Of a stretch of 33,087 bases of DNA, positions 26,701 through 33,087 are shown piece after piece (the first letter of the stretch is position 1; every line of letters starts with the position of its first letter). Where the stretch lies: contig JAFTJQ010000085.1 of the NCBI GenBank assembly GCA_017456285.1, positions 1 through 33,087 on the forward strand, in the 5' to 3' direction. The translations under genes were made by a program, and so were the position numbers. Under the pieces are notes generated by a model, which searched no databases, was not told the DNA's origin, and saw only the letters and a list, made by a program, of their open reading frames with translations. This DNA comes from Lentisphaeria bacterium (GTDB lineage: Bacteria > Verrucomicrobiota > Lentisphaeria > Victivallales > Victivallaceae).

Positions 26701-29700
26701 TCCTGCTTATCGCGGTGCAATCAACTTCGCTGACAAGGATTCAACTTTCAAGGCAAAAGATTCAAATGTTGTAGTTATCGGTAAAGAAAGCAACAACTAC
26801 AATGCCGGTACTTTCGAATTTGATAATTCTGAATTGAATTTGAATGCAGCTTTGGTAAATGACGGTTCAGCAACTTTCGACGGCGAAAACGCTGAATTGA
26901 ATGCAACTAATGTAATCAATAGAGGAACTATCACCCTCGCAAATGGTGCAGAATTGAATGCAGGCAGTTACTCTACTGTATCTGCGAAAGTTGCATTCTA
27001 TGACGGCAGCGATGAGCCGGAAAATATTACCTTCGTTGCTTATGATGAAGCAGGTAATGAAATCGGCAGAACTACTGCTTTCATTAACGGAATAGCAAAA
27101 GATAAGATTGAAGATGCGGTTGAAGTTGCAGTTGTCAAGGGTGCTTCATACAAAGCATTTAAGGCTGACGGAACTCAGATTAATGATGCGACATTTGAAA
27201 TCGTTGCCGACAGTTCAGATGCTAACTTGGTTCTCGATGAAACTGTATCTGTTAAGGTTGATACTTTCTATCATGGCGGTACAATCACAATCAATGTTTC
27301 TGACAGCTTCAGCGGTACAAAGACAATTGTTGATGTCGTTGACGGTGCAACGTACGGTGAAATTACTTTGGTCGGCGGTGAAGATGTCATTACTACCAAG
27401 AATGAAGAGGGCGACCTCGTAATTTACAAGGTTGATACCAATACTCTCTTTGTCAACTCTGAATGGGCAAACGTTGCTGATCAGACCGAAATTGCAACCA
27501 ATTTGGTCAAAGGTGTTAATGCTTTCGCTAATACAACTGACGCTCTTACCAAGGCGAACTCAATTGCCGCTGATGAAGAGGGCAAAAAATTCGTCATTCT
27601 CAATGTTGACAATATGGGCGATGCAAGTCAAAATTCTGAATTTGCTTTGACCAGTGCAGGCGAGTATGTCGTTACCGGCGGTAACGGTTCTAAATTTACT
27701 CCGATTTTGGTTAATGGCAAAGATGTTAAACTCAAATTTGACGGTGCTTTCGTTACTTTGGGTAAATTGAGAGGCGGTAAAGATGGCACCGGTGTTTATC
27801 AGAAAAATTCTATCGAAATCGTTGACTCTGTTATCGCTCAAACTACTTATGCCGGATACGGCGGCGGTTGGGCAACTTTCTATGATTGCTCTGTAACCAT
27901 TTCAAATTCTATCTACGGTATCAATTTGAGCAAATATGATAACGCTTTGGAATTGCCGAGAAGTGCGGAAGATATCAAAGCTGCTATTGAAAAAGGTGAA
28001 TACACCTTGGCAAGCGGATTTGGTTATGACGGACAGCATATCGGTACTGTCGGCTTCTTCGATATTAATGATTCAACCGTCTTTACCGGATTCTTCTCTG
28101 TATCAGATCGCGGTTACGCTGATATTGACAACAGTGTAATTTATCTCTGCGGAGGTATGGGTATCGGCGATGGTGCAATTAAGAATGGCAGCGACTCAAA
28201 TGAATCCGGATGGGGTTCAACTTCTGCGGAAGATTACCGTGTCGGTGAAGTCGCAACCATGGATGTTACTGATTCAATCGTTCGCAACCTCTCATTGAAT
28301 GGCAATGGCGGCGGTCTCCAAGTCGGTGGTGATAATAAAGCAGGTGTCCTGAATATCACCAATTCAGAAGTTGATTTCTCTGTCAAAGCTGATAATTGCG
28401 ATAAAGTAGCAATTTATGAGAATGGTACAATCAATATGACTGATTCTGTCTTCAAGGCAGGTTCTGTTACCAACAACGGTACAGTCAGTATTGAAAATTC
28501 AACTTTGAGTGCAGATAGCGTAATCAATGACGGCTCTATCAATGTAAGCGGTGCAAGTGATATTAATACCACCGTTTCAGGTAAAGGCTGGATCTATATG
28601 AATAATGCTTCTTTGGATGCTGATACCAATATCCAAGGTGCTAATGTCCGCTTCACCAATGGTACAAGCACTCTTGACGGTGCAACCATTCAGGGTAATG
28701 CTTTCCAGGTAGGTGTCGGCGGTTATCAGCTCAAAGATGAGAGAGAAAATGTTGCTGACGTTGTTGTCAATGTCACTAATGGCTCATTCATCGGCGGTCC
28801 TGATGTCGATTACAGTGGCTGGGTCGGTACCGGTTGGTTCGAAGATGATGCAAGCAAGACTGCGGCAATGACTGCTGCTCGTTACACTTTGAATATCGAC
28901 AAGTCAAATGCTAATTTCGGTTACTTGCATGTATCTAATGACGGTATCTTGAATGTTACCGGCAATGCTGAAGAAATGCAGAAATACATCGGAGTTGACC
29001 ATAGCTTCTATACCGGTCGTTTCATCGTCAATGGTGTAGCAACTTTCGACGGAGTTAATACTCTGGTTCAATTTACCAATGTTTCACCTGATAACGGCAG
29101 CGAAATCCCCGGTAAATTGGTCATCAAGAACGGTGCAAATTACGTTTCATATTTGGATAGCACAAGCTTGCTGGAAACTGTTCAAATTTCAAAGAATGGT
29201 ATTATCGAAGTTGATAATGCTACTTTGGATGCTCGCCATACCACACTTATCGGTGAGGATGGTACTTTGAGTGTCAATAATGGTAATTTCCTCGGTAATG
29301 CCGTAACTAATAACGGTAACTTCAATGTCAGCGGTGAGTCTCACCTCGATATTGACAGCGTAAGCGGAAATTCAATCAGATTAAATGGTTCATTGACCGA
29401 TTCAACTCTCGGCAGCGGTAATGTTTTGGTTGTCGGTGATAGTGCGATTAAGGGTGAAGAATCAACCATTAATGGCATGGTCAAAGGAACAAACGGTTCA
29501 ACTTTGACTGTTGAAAGCGGAACAAAGTTGGTTGTTAAACAACTTGCTTTCGGCGATGATAATTATCCGTCATTGAATATCGGCAGTGTCGAAGATGCCG
29601 CAAAAGGCGGTAATATGGTTATCAAAGGTACTGTTATCGGTATGGATGGTGAAGCGGACGAGGAAAACAGCGGATTGAGTCTCAATGTGGATGCAAATGC

Positions 29701-32700
29701 AGTTGTTACTGTTGAGAACGGCGGTAAGTTGTACACAAGTCAAATCGCTGTCGAAAACGGCAACGTTGAATTGGGTGAAACTGATAAAGCAGGTGTACTC
29801 AATATTAAGGAGGGCGGTTATGTTTTCGCTCGCTTCTTCAAGGCATTTAATGGCGGTGTGATCAATGTTGACGGTACTGTCAGATTAACCCACTCTGATC
29901 CGAGACAAGCTTGCTTGCGGGCTATGGAGGGCGGTGTAATTAATGTCGGTACTACCGGAAGCATTGTTGTTGATAGACATCGTGCTATCGTTTACTCCGG
30001 CGGTGTATTGAATGTCAATGGCGGTAATGTTACTGTTTCACAAGCTGATACAACCAAAGGCGATGCGTTCTTGGTTGAGGCAGATGGTGTTCTTAATCTT
30101 ACTAATAACGCAACTATTAATGTCAGCGGTATTTTGACCAATAATGGTACAATTACTCTTGATGAAAAGAGTTCAATCGTGCTTGACGGTGCTTTCGCAA
30201 CTACTGACGGTATCATCTCTATCAATGTTACTGACGGTTGGGTGGGTTCAAAAGTCCTTATCGATGCTGAAGAGGGTACTGAATCATTCGGCAACGTCGT
30301 CGTTGATGAAGCAGACGCCGCAAATGGTGTTATGACTTATATCGATAAAGTTACAGGTGACCTCATCGTTTACAATGTTGCAAAAGATGTAATCTATGTC
30401 AACTCCGCTTGGGCTGACAAAGGTTATACTTTCGGTGCAGTGGTCGAAGACGGCAAAGTCTATGGCATCAATGCTTTCGATAATCTCGAAAACTTCACCG
30501 TAAATGCTGATGTCGCAACTTTGAATATTGCAGGCGGTACTTACACCCCGACAGCAGGTAACTGGGTAGAATTGTTGAAAGATGGTGTAACTGCTGTAAC
30601 TACTGACGGTCTCGTAGTCGCTGAAAAGGGTAACTTGTATTTCAGTAAAAGCGAAGCAGGTACTTACACAATCAGCGGTTCTTACCAGACAACCGGCACA
30701 GAAGGATTCTTGTGGGAAAATGGTCAGAACCTCGGCTGGAAGACAAACGGAGTTATCCGCTTCCAGGGTGCTGACGATGTCGTATTCAATATTACTGATG
30801 CCAATATCACTTCAAGTGCGGCAATTCAGTTCATCGGCGGCAAGAGCGTTATCGCTGCAGATTCTGTTGTAAGCAGTGATGCACAGAAAGAGTCAAAAAT
30901 GGCAGTTTACGGCGATGTTGTAAACTATGGCAAAATTGAACTCGTAACTACCGGCAACCCCGGTACTGCATTGCTTATCGGTCACAACAGTTATGCTTCA
31001 AATGCTAATAAGTTGACCGTTTCAGGCGAAAATGCTTCTGTCATGATTGATACAGGTGCTACTGTTGATGCAAATATTCACTCAACTGGTACTTTGATTG
31101 TTGAAAACAATGCTGAATTTACCGCGACAGGCAGTGTTGTCAATGACGGCAAAGTTACTGTTGACGGTGCTGATTTCAATGCAGGTAAATTGACCAATAA
31201 CGGTACATTCACCGCAACTAATGATGTTAACTTGAATATCGGCGATTTGGAAGGCAGAATTACTCTTGAAAATGCAACAATCAAAGACGGTTCAGTCATC
31301 GGCAATGCTGAGGCGCCTGCCGGATGTGTTGATATTATCGGCGAAGAAATCAATTTCGACGGTAAAGTTGTTATCAATTCAGCTGTAAATGCTAATATCG
31401 CTGATAAAGACGGTAACAGTATTAATACTGCTATCAATATTAATGAGGGTGCTGATGTTACTTTCAATACTAAACAGTTCGATGACGGTACTTATTCAGG
31501 CGGATTCAATACCAATGCAGGTGATAAGGTAAATGTCGCAGGTAAACTCACAATTACAGGTGCTAATGTTTACTTGAAAGCTGAAACTCTCGTCGCAGAA
31601 AACGGTGAATTCATCGTTGATGACGCAGGATTCCAGAATACTTACGGCAAGTTGACTGTCAAAGGTGATATGACCATTATTGATACCTATGAAGACGGTG
31701 CTTACCAGAATATTAAGTTGGCAGGTAATGACAATCCGAATACTACCGGCGAACTTGATGTTGACGGCGGTACTTTGACCATTGATGGTCCGTCTTTCGC
31801 TTTCGGCGGCGGTTACAAATCTAATGGTTGGGTTGATGTAAAAGAATCTTCAGTCCTCGTTCAGAATGGTGGTAAGATTACTGCTAATTCAATCATTTTC
31901 CGTAATGGTGTAAGCAATACTTTGACCTTGAATAACGGTACTTTCGAATTTACTGAAGCGCCTGACTTCACAAACGGTGGAACTAATACTGTAAATGAAA
32001 CTCTCGGCTTGACTGTTGATAATAAGGGTGTTATCAATGCAAGCAACGCAAGTACAGTTGATTTCGGCGATCGTGAACTTATCAACGACGGTTCAATCTC
32101 TATTGATTCTTCTGATTTCAGTGCTGGCAGCGTGGTAAATAATAGCGATATCACTCTTAAAGGTGATGCAAGTTTGAGTACCGAGGACTTCGATAACAAT
32201 GCTACTTTGACTCTCGACGGTTTCAACGGTACTTTGACCGGTGTCACCAAACTCGATGATGAAGCAGTTACAGGTAATATCGAGGTTTACGGCAAAACTG
32301 TTATCAAGGATAGTTTTGATACCGCATTGCTCTCTGTCGGTGCTAAACTTGCAGAAAGAAAACTCGGAAGTGATTCTTTGACTATTGCTGACGGTGTTAC
32401 TGCTAATATGGCAAATCTCTATGTCAAAGCAAGCAGCTCAATGAATATTGCTGCCGGTGCAGAGGTTAATGTAATCGGTTTCTACAACAAGACTGACAGC
32501 TTCGGCGGTGACGGGCTTTTCGCTTCATACGGCACTACTAATGTTGACGGTACCTTGAATGTAAGCAATAACTCCGGCTGCGGTGACAACAAGATCGGAT
32601 ATACCTCTTATGCTAATGAAAACGGCGTCGCAGTCGTTAATGTCAATAAGGGCGGTGTATTCAACTTGACCACTGTCGGCGCTGAGGGTGCAGAAAATTC

Positions 32701-33087
32701 ATTGGTAATTGATACTGATGGTACTCTCAATGTCAATGGCGGTACTTTCAACGCTGATGACAGAGCAACTGTTGTAAATAACGGTAACTTCAATGTCAAT
32801 GGTGAGGCAACTATCAATGCAGTTGTCAGCGGAAATGCTATCAATGTTGCTAAAGATGCAAACTTGGTTGACAGCGATATTACTGCTGACCTCAAGCTCG
32901 CAGGAAACATTACTTTGACTGACAGCAGCTTGGACGGTAAAGTCAGCGGCAAGAAGGACATTACTCTTGACGGCGTCAATACTGTCAAATTCGCTGAAGG
33001 CAGTGAAGTTGCTAACTTAATCGTTGACGGTGCAGTTGCTGATACAATTACTGCTGATTCAGTTATCGGAAACGTCGCAATTAAGGG
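20735..33087 (+). CDS. Giant modular beta-strand-repeat surface/adhesin-like protein, 3' end outside the window
   Basis: The frame runs without a stop for 4,117 codons and continues past the window edge. The residues present alone exceed 400 kDa. Composition is rich in Asn, Asp, Gly, Val, Ala and Thr, poor in Pro, Arg and Cys, and clearly acidic. Short beta-strand units such as G-x-L-N-V and TNNGTVNVSG recur throughout, which suggests a right-handed beta-helix or similar solenoid. Five large modules start near residues 5, 407 (divergent), 947, 2238 and 3220 with a (I/L)(Y/F)V-type segment, clearest as IYVNSTW and IYVNSAW, followed in most by G(I/V)NAF. No Sec or Tat signal is present at MSTTIYVNSTW, and an in-frame stop blocks extension. 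A C-terminal sorting or barrel domain, if any, is not visible. An extracellular adhesin or matrix role is inference from architecture. Confidence 0.9.
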   Translation, partial: MSTTIYVNSTWKSGEKVTIDGVEYTVGTDAFTSYDGALNYAKNNSTARNATIVMMKNSSVSGNCIDQNTHKGYYNLKVTIQDGAVMGNANSKWDMTYAFTVEAGGVLQSARPASAGYGYTHVKNVMTIGEADAEKQAVVDFINSPTIPYKTMCISVLYNGTLNVTNAIFKVGDLGMIGKSEFTDSTIEVAGSIGFAAGTQTCAGKHSMTNSTMTVKGHDLRGDSTYSAADCNRIANLIMDNSTIIIDDGVENTAADVVELGVLKSGFLNSKKELIMQNNSKITVEAGTQINLLYNVSMSDSVIEGGNFSIVSGDLTMTGKSNLDIAVLDIAAEKKIVIDNTASIVADALTGTGTIEINVVDAVAGLDKVIDLADGADTTGLIDRITVKQDGYSALIKDGDVYVAAYLYVESGVVSDITAALSSAEGRVVQISGRYVDVDQATMDAIANGNVKFAAGTMLFLAEGVTTAYTDANLTLKEFGVKTDLVDGVVDLAADNAIVAEDIESDANIELTTGNTVEGDAEVRADVTGKDVTLSNSKNLAVTGSVSGSNVEINNADDAVLDGGSDDYSAKISADEKITFVNDGHAVVNMSAKTIEIENNSVNTITGSKLEAETVIIDAKENADGVVSKTEIIATNVEIADQTVSDSKITGRVQITADTSLIDTEATGVVSVGFDKENTADTTLTLGGETTIDTLYVGKEGRENNYKVEVAGEDADVTLNNLYSRTDSEFVVSDKAEVNIGYWQSKGNVVVDNATVNHNGWNMYVYNNDSTSVSKITLKNGAVLNSNNSVGIVLGNKNDSSAAAIGNAELVLEGKSTLNVTNLTLQAEGEVEEVAGEKAATSMTINDSEVNVATTLTNNSVINIVMGAEDLSDGVDDVNINAKAIKGSGTIIIDATKFAGGVDKVINVSEAGDVTVVFKEGTAAEGVKMLVNEEGDVFVSDVKAETLYVDANFKGEFGDMVGEGMYLGINAFVDMDSAVNALENNETTIVLSSDAAMTADPAFKLNIISGDGKDHTLKIDSVIDVDAEFAKEINIDSALFMAYYNNHKVVVNGDLKGGFYNYTGSMTFNNSKITDSYDNSNIGGVVTINGDGNWTLENAQADNLKYLNIGRSDWLGQGILNLNDTVVKAIGLNVDSNSADKKSQINAVNSTIATVLNDGIHGYLTVGANGEVNLTDSNLIVGGAFTNNGTVNVSGKSSLQLGTISGDGVIDIAAGTTLVDTVITAGNINRHSGTVYFEGANKLTGTFSNNPADWDIVINKGASLEIARSSYVLGYDRDITINGLIEDATTLTANDLANTILSFKSNSSSGFSVGGTGTNVVTVNDAYVDFASTSWKNSYATHTWSFTNSYVTAASFGNNNAGASDTASWTVTFDDSVLAANYIKTGKGMIYNFTNGSQASAGSMRIEGVLNVTSGSKVSITAYQNNKNDAADEHGDITGTVVVDNATLDINGAKTQEVELFSGAELTVKNNGKLNLNGRALDVMTGAEFNVENTTFEAAEVNNAGAININGAHFSVDTVNNNGTVNISGESNINGTFAGKAVKFADGTILTSTDGVKFDNTLSGADMTFGKGDFDMNGFYVYSNDDVVFAEGADVDVATTFATYDSGTVKVEKGAVADALSIYFNGGNIEVSGKLSAKKTSDGGFILNGADDTVTINKGGVLDVNYVDIGKASGNSTVEVYGEAKTSFKLSDGNKGGKFTWNIYDGGSLTAEKYGIEMNNAESAINIYGDVTAAQVSNAGSITVDGGNLNVAGTFTNNGTVNVSGESTLNIDKYNNGGFVWGKAIQLLDGAIIKDSNVGGYVDAVGKVTFRGDNTFGTIQDFEASYIDNNEAVNNTEMIIEKGASVTTESAKFNLGFGDKLSVYGNLEDAKAAYEAGTLTPDDYSLDAQKGMLFQGNRADDVTTFNVNDAYVRLGANEQSVANAKDEYKDQRVGTYNFNWTNAVVEAEETFDFKDSGEYNGNYNFNLDNTVLKVGAVETDKSYADAENNPAYRGAINFADKDSTFKAKDSNVVVIGKESNNYNAGTFEFDNSELNLNAALVNDGSATFDGENAELNATNVINRGTITLANGAELNAGSYSTVSAKVAFYDGSDEPENITFVAYDEAGNEIGRTTAFINGIAKDKIEDAVEVAVVKGASYKAFKADGTQINDATFEIVADSSDANLVLDETVSVKVDTFYHGGTITINVSDSFSGTKTIVDVVDGATYGEITLVGGEDVITTKNEEGDLVIYKVDTNTLFVNSEWANVADQTEIATNLVKGVNAFANTTDALTKANSIAADEEGKKFVILNVDNMGDASQNSEFALTSAGEYVVTGGNGSKFTPILVNGKDVKLKFDGAFVTLGKLRGGKDGTGVYQKNSIEIVDSVIAQTTYAGYGGGWATFYDCSVTISNSIYGINLSKYDNALELPRSAEDIKAAIEKGEYTLASGFGYDGQHIGTVGFFDINDSTVFTGFFSVSDRGYADIDNSVIYLCGGMGIGDGAIKNGSDSNESGWGSTSAEDYRVGEVATMDVTDSIVRNLSLNGNGGGLQVGGDNKAGVLNITNSEVDFSVKADNCDKVAIYENGTINMTDSVFKAGSVTNNGTVSIENSTLSADSVINDGSINVSGASDINTTVSGKGWIYMNNASLDADTNIQGANVRFTNGTSTLDGATIQGNAFQVGVGGYQLKDERENVADVVVNVTNGSFIGGPDVDYSGWVGTGWFEDDASKTAAMTAARYTLNIDKSNANFGYLHVSNDGILNVTGNAEEMQKYIGVDHSFYTGRFIVNGVATFDGVNTLVQFTNVSPDNGSEIPGKLVIKNGANYVSYLDSTSLLETVQISKNGIIEVDNATLDARHTTLIGEDGTLSVNNGNFLGNAVTNNGNFNVSGESHLDIDSVSGNSIRLNGSLTDSTLGSGNVLVVGDSAIKGEESTINGMVKGTNGSTLTVESGTKLVVKQLAFGDDNYPSLNIGSVEDAAKGGNMVIKGTVIGMDGEADEENSGLSLNVDANAVVTVENGGKLYTSQIAVENGNVELGETDKAGVLNIKEGGYVFARFFKAFNGGVINVDGTVRLTHSDPRQACLRAMEGGVINVGTTGSIVVDRHRAIVYSGGVLNVNGGNVTVSQADTTKGDAFLVEADGVLNLTNNATINVSGILTNNGTITLDEKSSIVLDGAFATTDGIISINVTDGWVGSKVLIDAEEGTESFGNVVVDEADAANGVMTYIDKVTGDLIVYNVAKDVIYVNSAWADKGYTFGAVVEDGKVYGINAFDNLENFTVNADVATLNIAGGTYTPTAGNWVELLKDGVTAVTTDGLVVAEKGNLYFSKSEAGTYTISGSYQTTGTEGFLWENGQNLGWKTNGVIRFQGADDVVFNITDANITSSAAIQFIGGKSVIAADSVVSSDAQKESKMAVYGDVVNYGKIELVTTGNPGTALLIGHNSYASNANKLTVSGENASVMIDTGATVDANIHSTGTLIVENNAEFTATGSVVNDGKVTVDGADFNAGKLTNNGTFTATNDVNLNIGDLEGRITLENATIKDGSVIGNAEAPAGCVDIIGEEINFDGKVVINSAVNANIADKDGNSINTAININEGADVTFNTKQFDDGTYSGGFNTNAGDKVNVAGKLTITGANVYLKAETLVAENGEFIVDDAGFQNTYGKLTVKGDMTIIDTYEDGAYQNIKLAGNDNPNTTGELDVDGGTLTIDGPSFAFGGGYKSNGWVDVKESSVLVQNGGKITANSIIFRNGVSNTLTLNNGTFEFTEAPDFTNGGTNTVNETLGLTVDNKGVINASNASTVDFGDRELINDGSISIDSSDFSAGSVVNNSDITLKGDASLSTEDFDNNATLTLDGFNGTLTGVTKLDDEAVTGNIEVYGKTVIKDSFDTALLSVGAKLAERKLGSDSLTIADGVTANMANLYVKASSSMNIAAGAEVNVIGFYNKTDSFGGDGLFASYGTTNVDGTLNVSNNSGCGDNKIGYTSYANENGVAVVNVNKGGVFNLTTVGAEGAENSLVIDTDGTLNVNGGTFNADDRATVVNNGNFNVNGEATINAVVSGNAINVAKDANLVDSDITADLKLAGNITLTDSSLDGKVSGKKDITLDGVNTVKFAEGSEVANLIVDGAVADTITADSVIGNVAIK
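20744..20878 (+). repeat. Module-start segment, copy 1 (N-terminus)
   Basis: Reads IYVNSTW, then a short strand pair and GTDAFTSYDGALNYA. This is the protein's own N-terminus, so the polypeptide starts directly with a module head. Confidence 0.7.
21791..22020 (+). repeat. Module-start segment, copy 2 (divergent)
   Basis: The linker GTIEINVVDAVAGLDKVID and KDGDVYV match the linkers before copies 3-5, and LYVESG replaces LYVNS. The GINAF block is missing, so this copy is degenerate or a different class. Confidence 0.5.
23399..23760 (+). repeat. Module-start segment, copy 3
   Basis: Linker GTIIIDATKFAGGVDKVINV, then NEEGDVFV, then LYVDANFKGEF and LGINAFVDMDSAVNALEN. Closest to copies 4 and 5. 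Confidence 0.7.
24281..24319 (+). repeat. TNNGTVNVSG repeat unit, DNA copy A
   Basis: 39 bases encoding GAFTNNGTVNVSG. It matches 25991-26029 at 37 of 39 positions, about 1.7 kb away. Confidence 0.65.
25991..26029 (+). repeat. TNNGTVNVSG repeat unit, DNA copy B
   Basis: 39 bases encoding GTFTNNGTVNVSG, differing from copy A at two bases. More diverged relatives of the same unit occur near 25291, 28468, 29311, 30136, 31192 and 32776. Confidence 0.65.
27278..27660 (+). repeat. Module-start segment, copy 4
   Basis: Linker GTITINVSDSFSGTKTIVDV, then NEEGDLVIYKV, then LFVNSEWANVADQT and KGVNAFANTTDALTKA. The NEEGD(V/L) block is shared word for word with copy 3. Confidence 0.7.
30209..30540 (+). 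repeat. Module-start segment, copy 5
   Basis: Linker GIISINVTDGWVGSKVLIDA, then GDLIVYNV, then IYVNSAWADKGYTFG and YGINAFDNLENF. It is followed by a strand-rich block ending in GGTYTPTAG. Confidence 0.7.

Noticed and set aside
20735-33087. RTX calcium-binding nonapeptides in the giant protein
   Set aside because: Asp/Gly-rich stretches exist, but I did not find tandem GGxGxDxUx units in the part present here.

Overview
The window looks like a chromosomal segment from a low-GC member of the Lentisphaerae (Victivallis-like). That assignment is an inference. It rests on a pseudopilin of the HX9DG type with an [18 protein letters not shown] signal, on a secreted beta-propeller/LamG protein next to it, and on a GntR-FCD regulator beside them. 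No rRNA, tRNA, CRISPR array or insertion sequence was recognised.

Left part, 1-9,775. A minus-strand operon (4120 to 207) encodes a nucleoside hydrolase-like protein, an alpha/beta-hydrolase esterase and a GH36-type alpha-galactosidase, suggesting intracellular use of glycosides. Divergent from it is a DinG/XPD-type iron-sulfur helicase with a long acidic N-terminal extension. Next comes a minus-strand pair, a pseudopilin and a secreted propeller/LamG glycosidase-like protein, each with its own terminator.

Middle part, 9,983-19,828, almost all minus strand. A FadR-type GntR regulator has a near-consensus promoter and stands just upstream of the pseudopilin. A compact five-gene transcription unit, read from 18,476 down to 10,994, encodes a YhaO/SbcD-like phosphoesterase, a YhaN/SbcC-like ATPase with membrane segments inside its coiled coil, an LptF/LptG permease, a COG2509 flavoprotein and ArgC. 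It ends in hairpins near 10,922-10,979. Citrate synthase lies upstream with its own promoter and terminator.

Right part, 19,829-33,087. About 900 bases hold only one doubtful small ORF, three stacked hairpins and a short tandem repeat. Then a single plus-strand reading frame opens at 20,735 and stays open for 4,117 codons to the edge of the window. It encodes the N-terminal part of a giant, Asn/Asp/Gly/Val-rich, beta-strand-repeat protein of more than 400 kDa. It is built from large modules that each begin with a recognisable (I/L)(Y/F)V-N-S-x-W ... G-(I/V)-N-A-F segment. An in-frame stop six codons before the ATG rules out a hidden upstream signal peptide. The protein's C-terminus and secretion route lie outside the window. 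This gene, its module boundaries and its structured leader are the most unusual content here.
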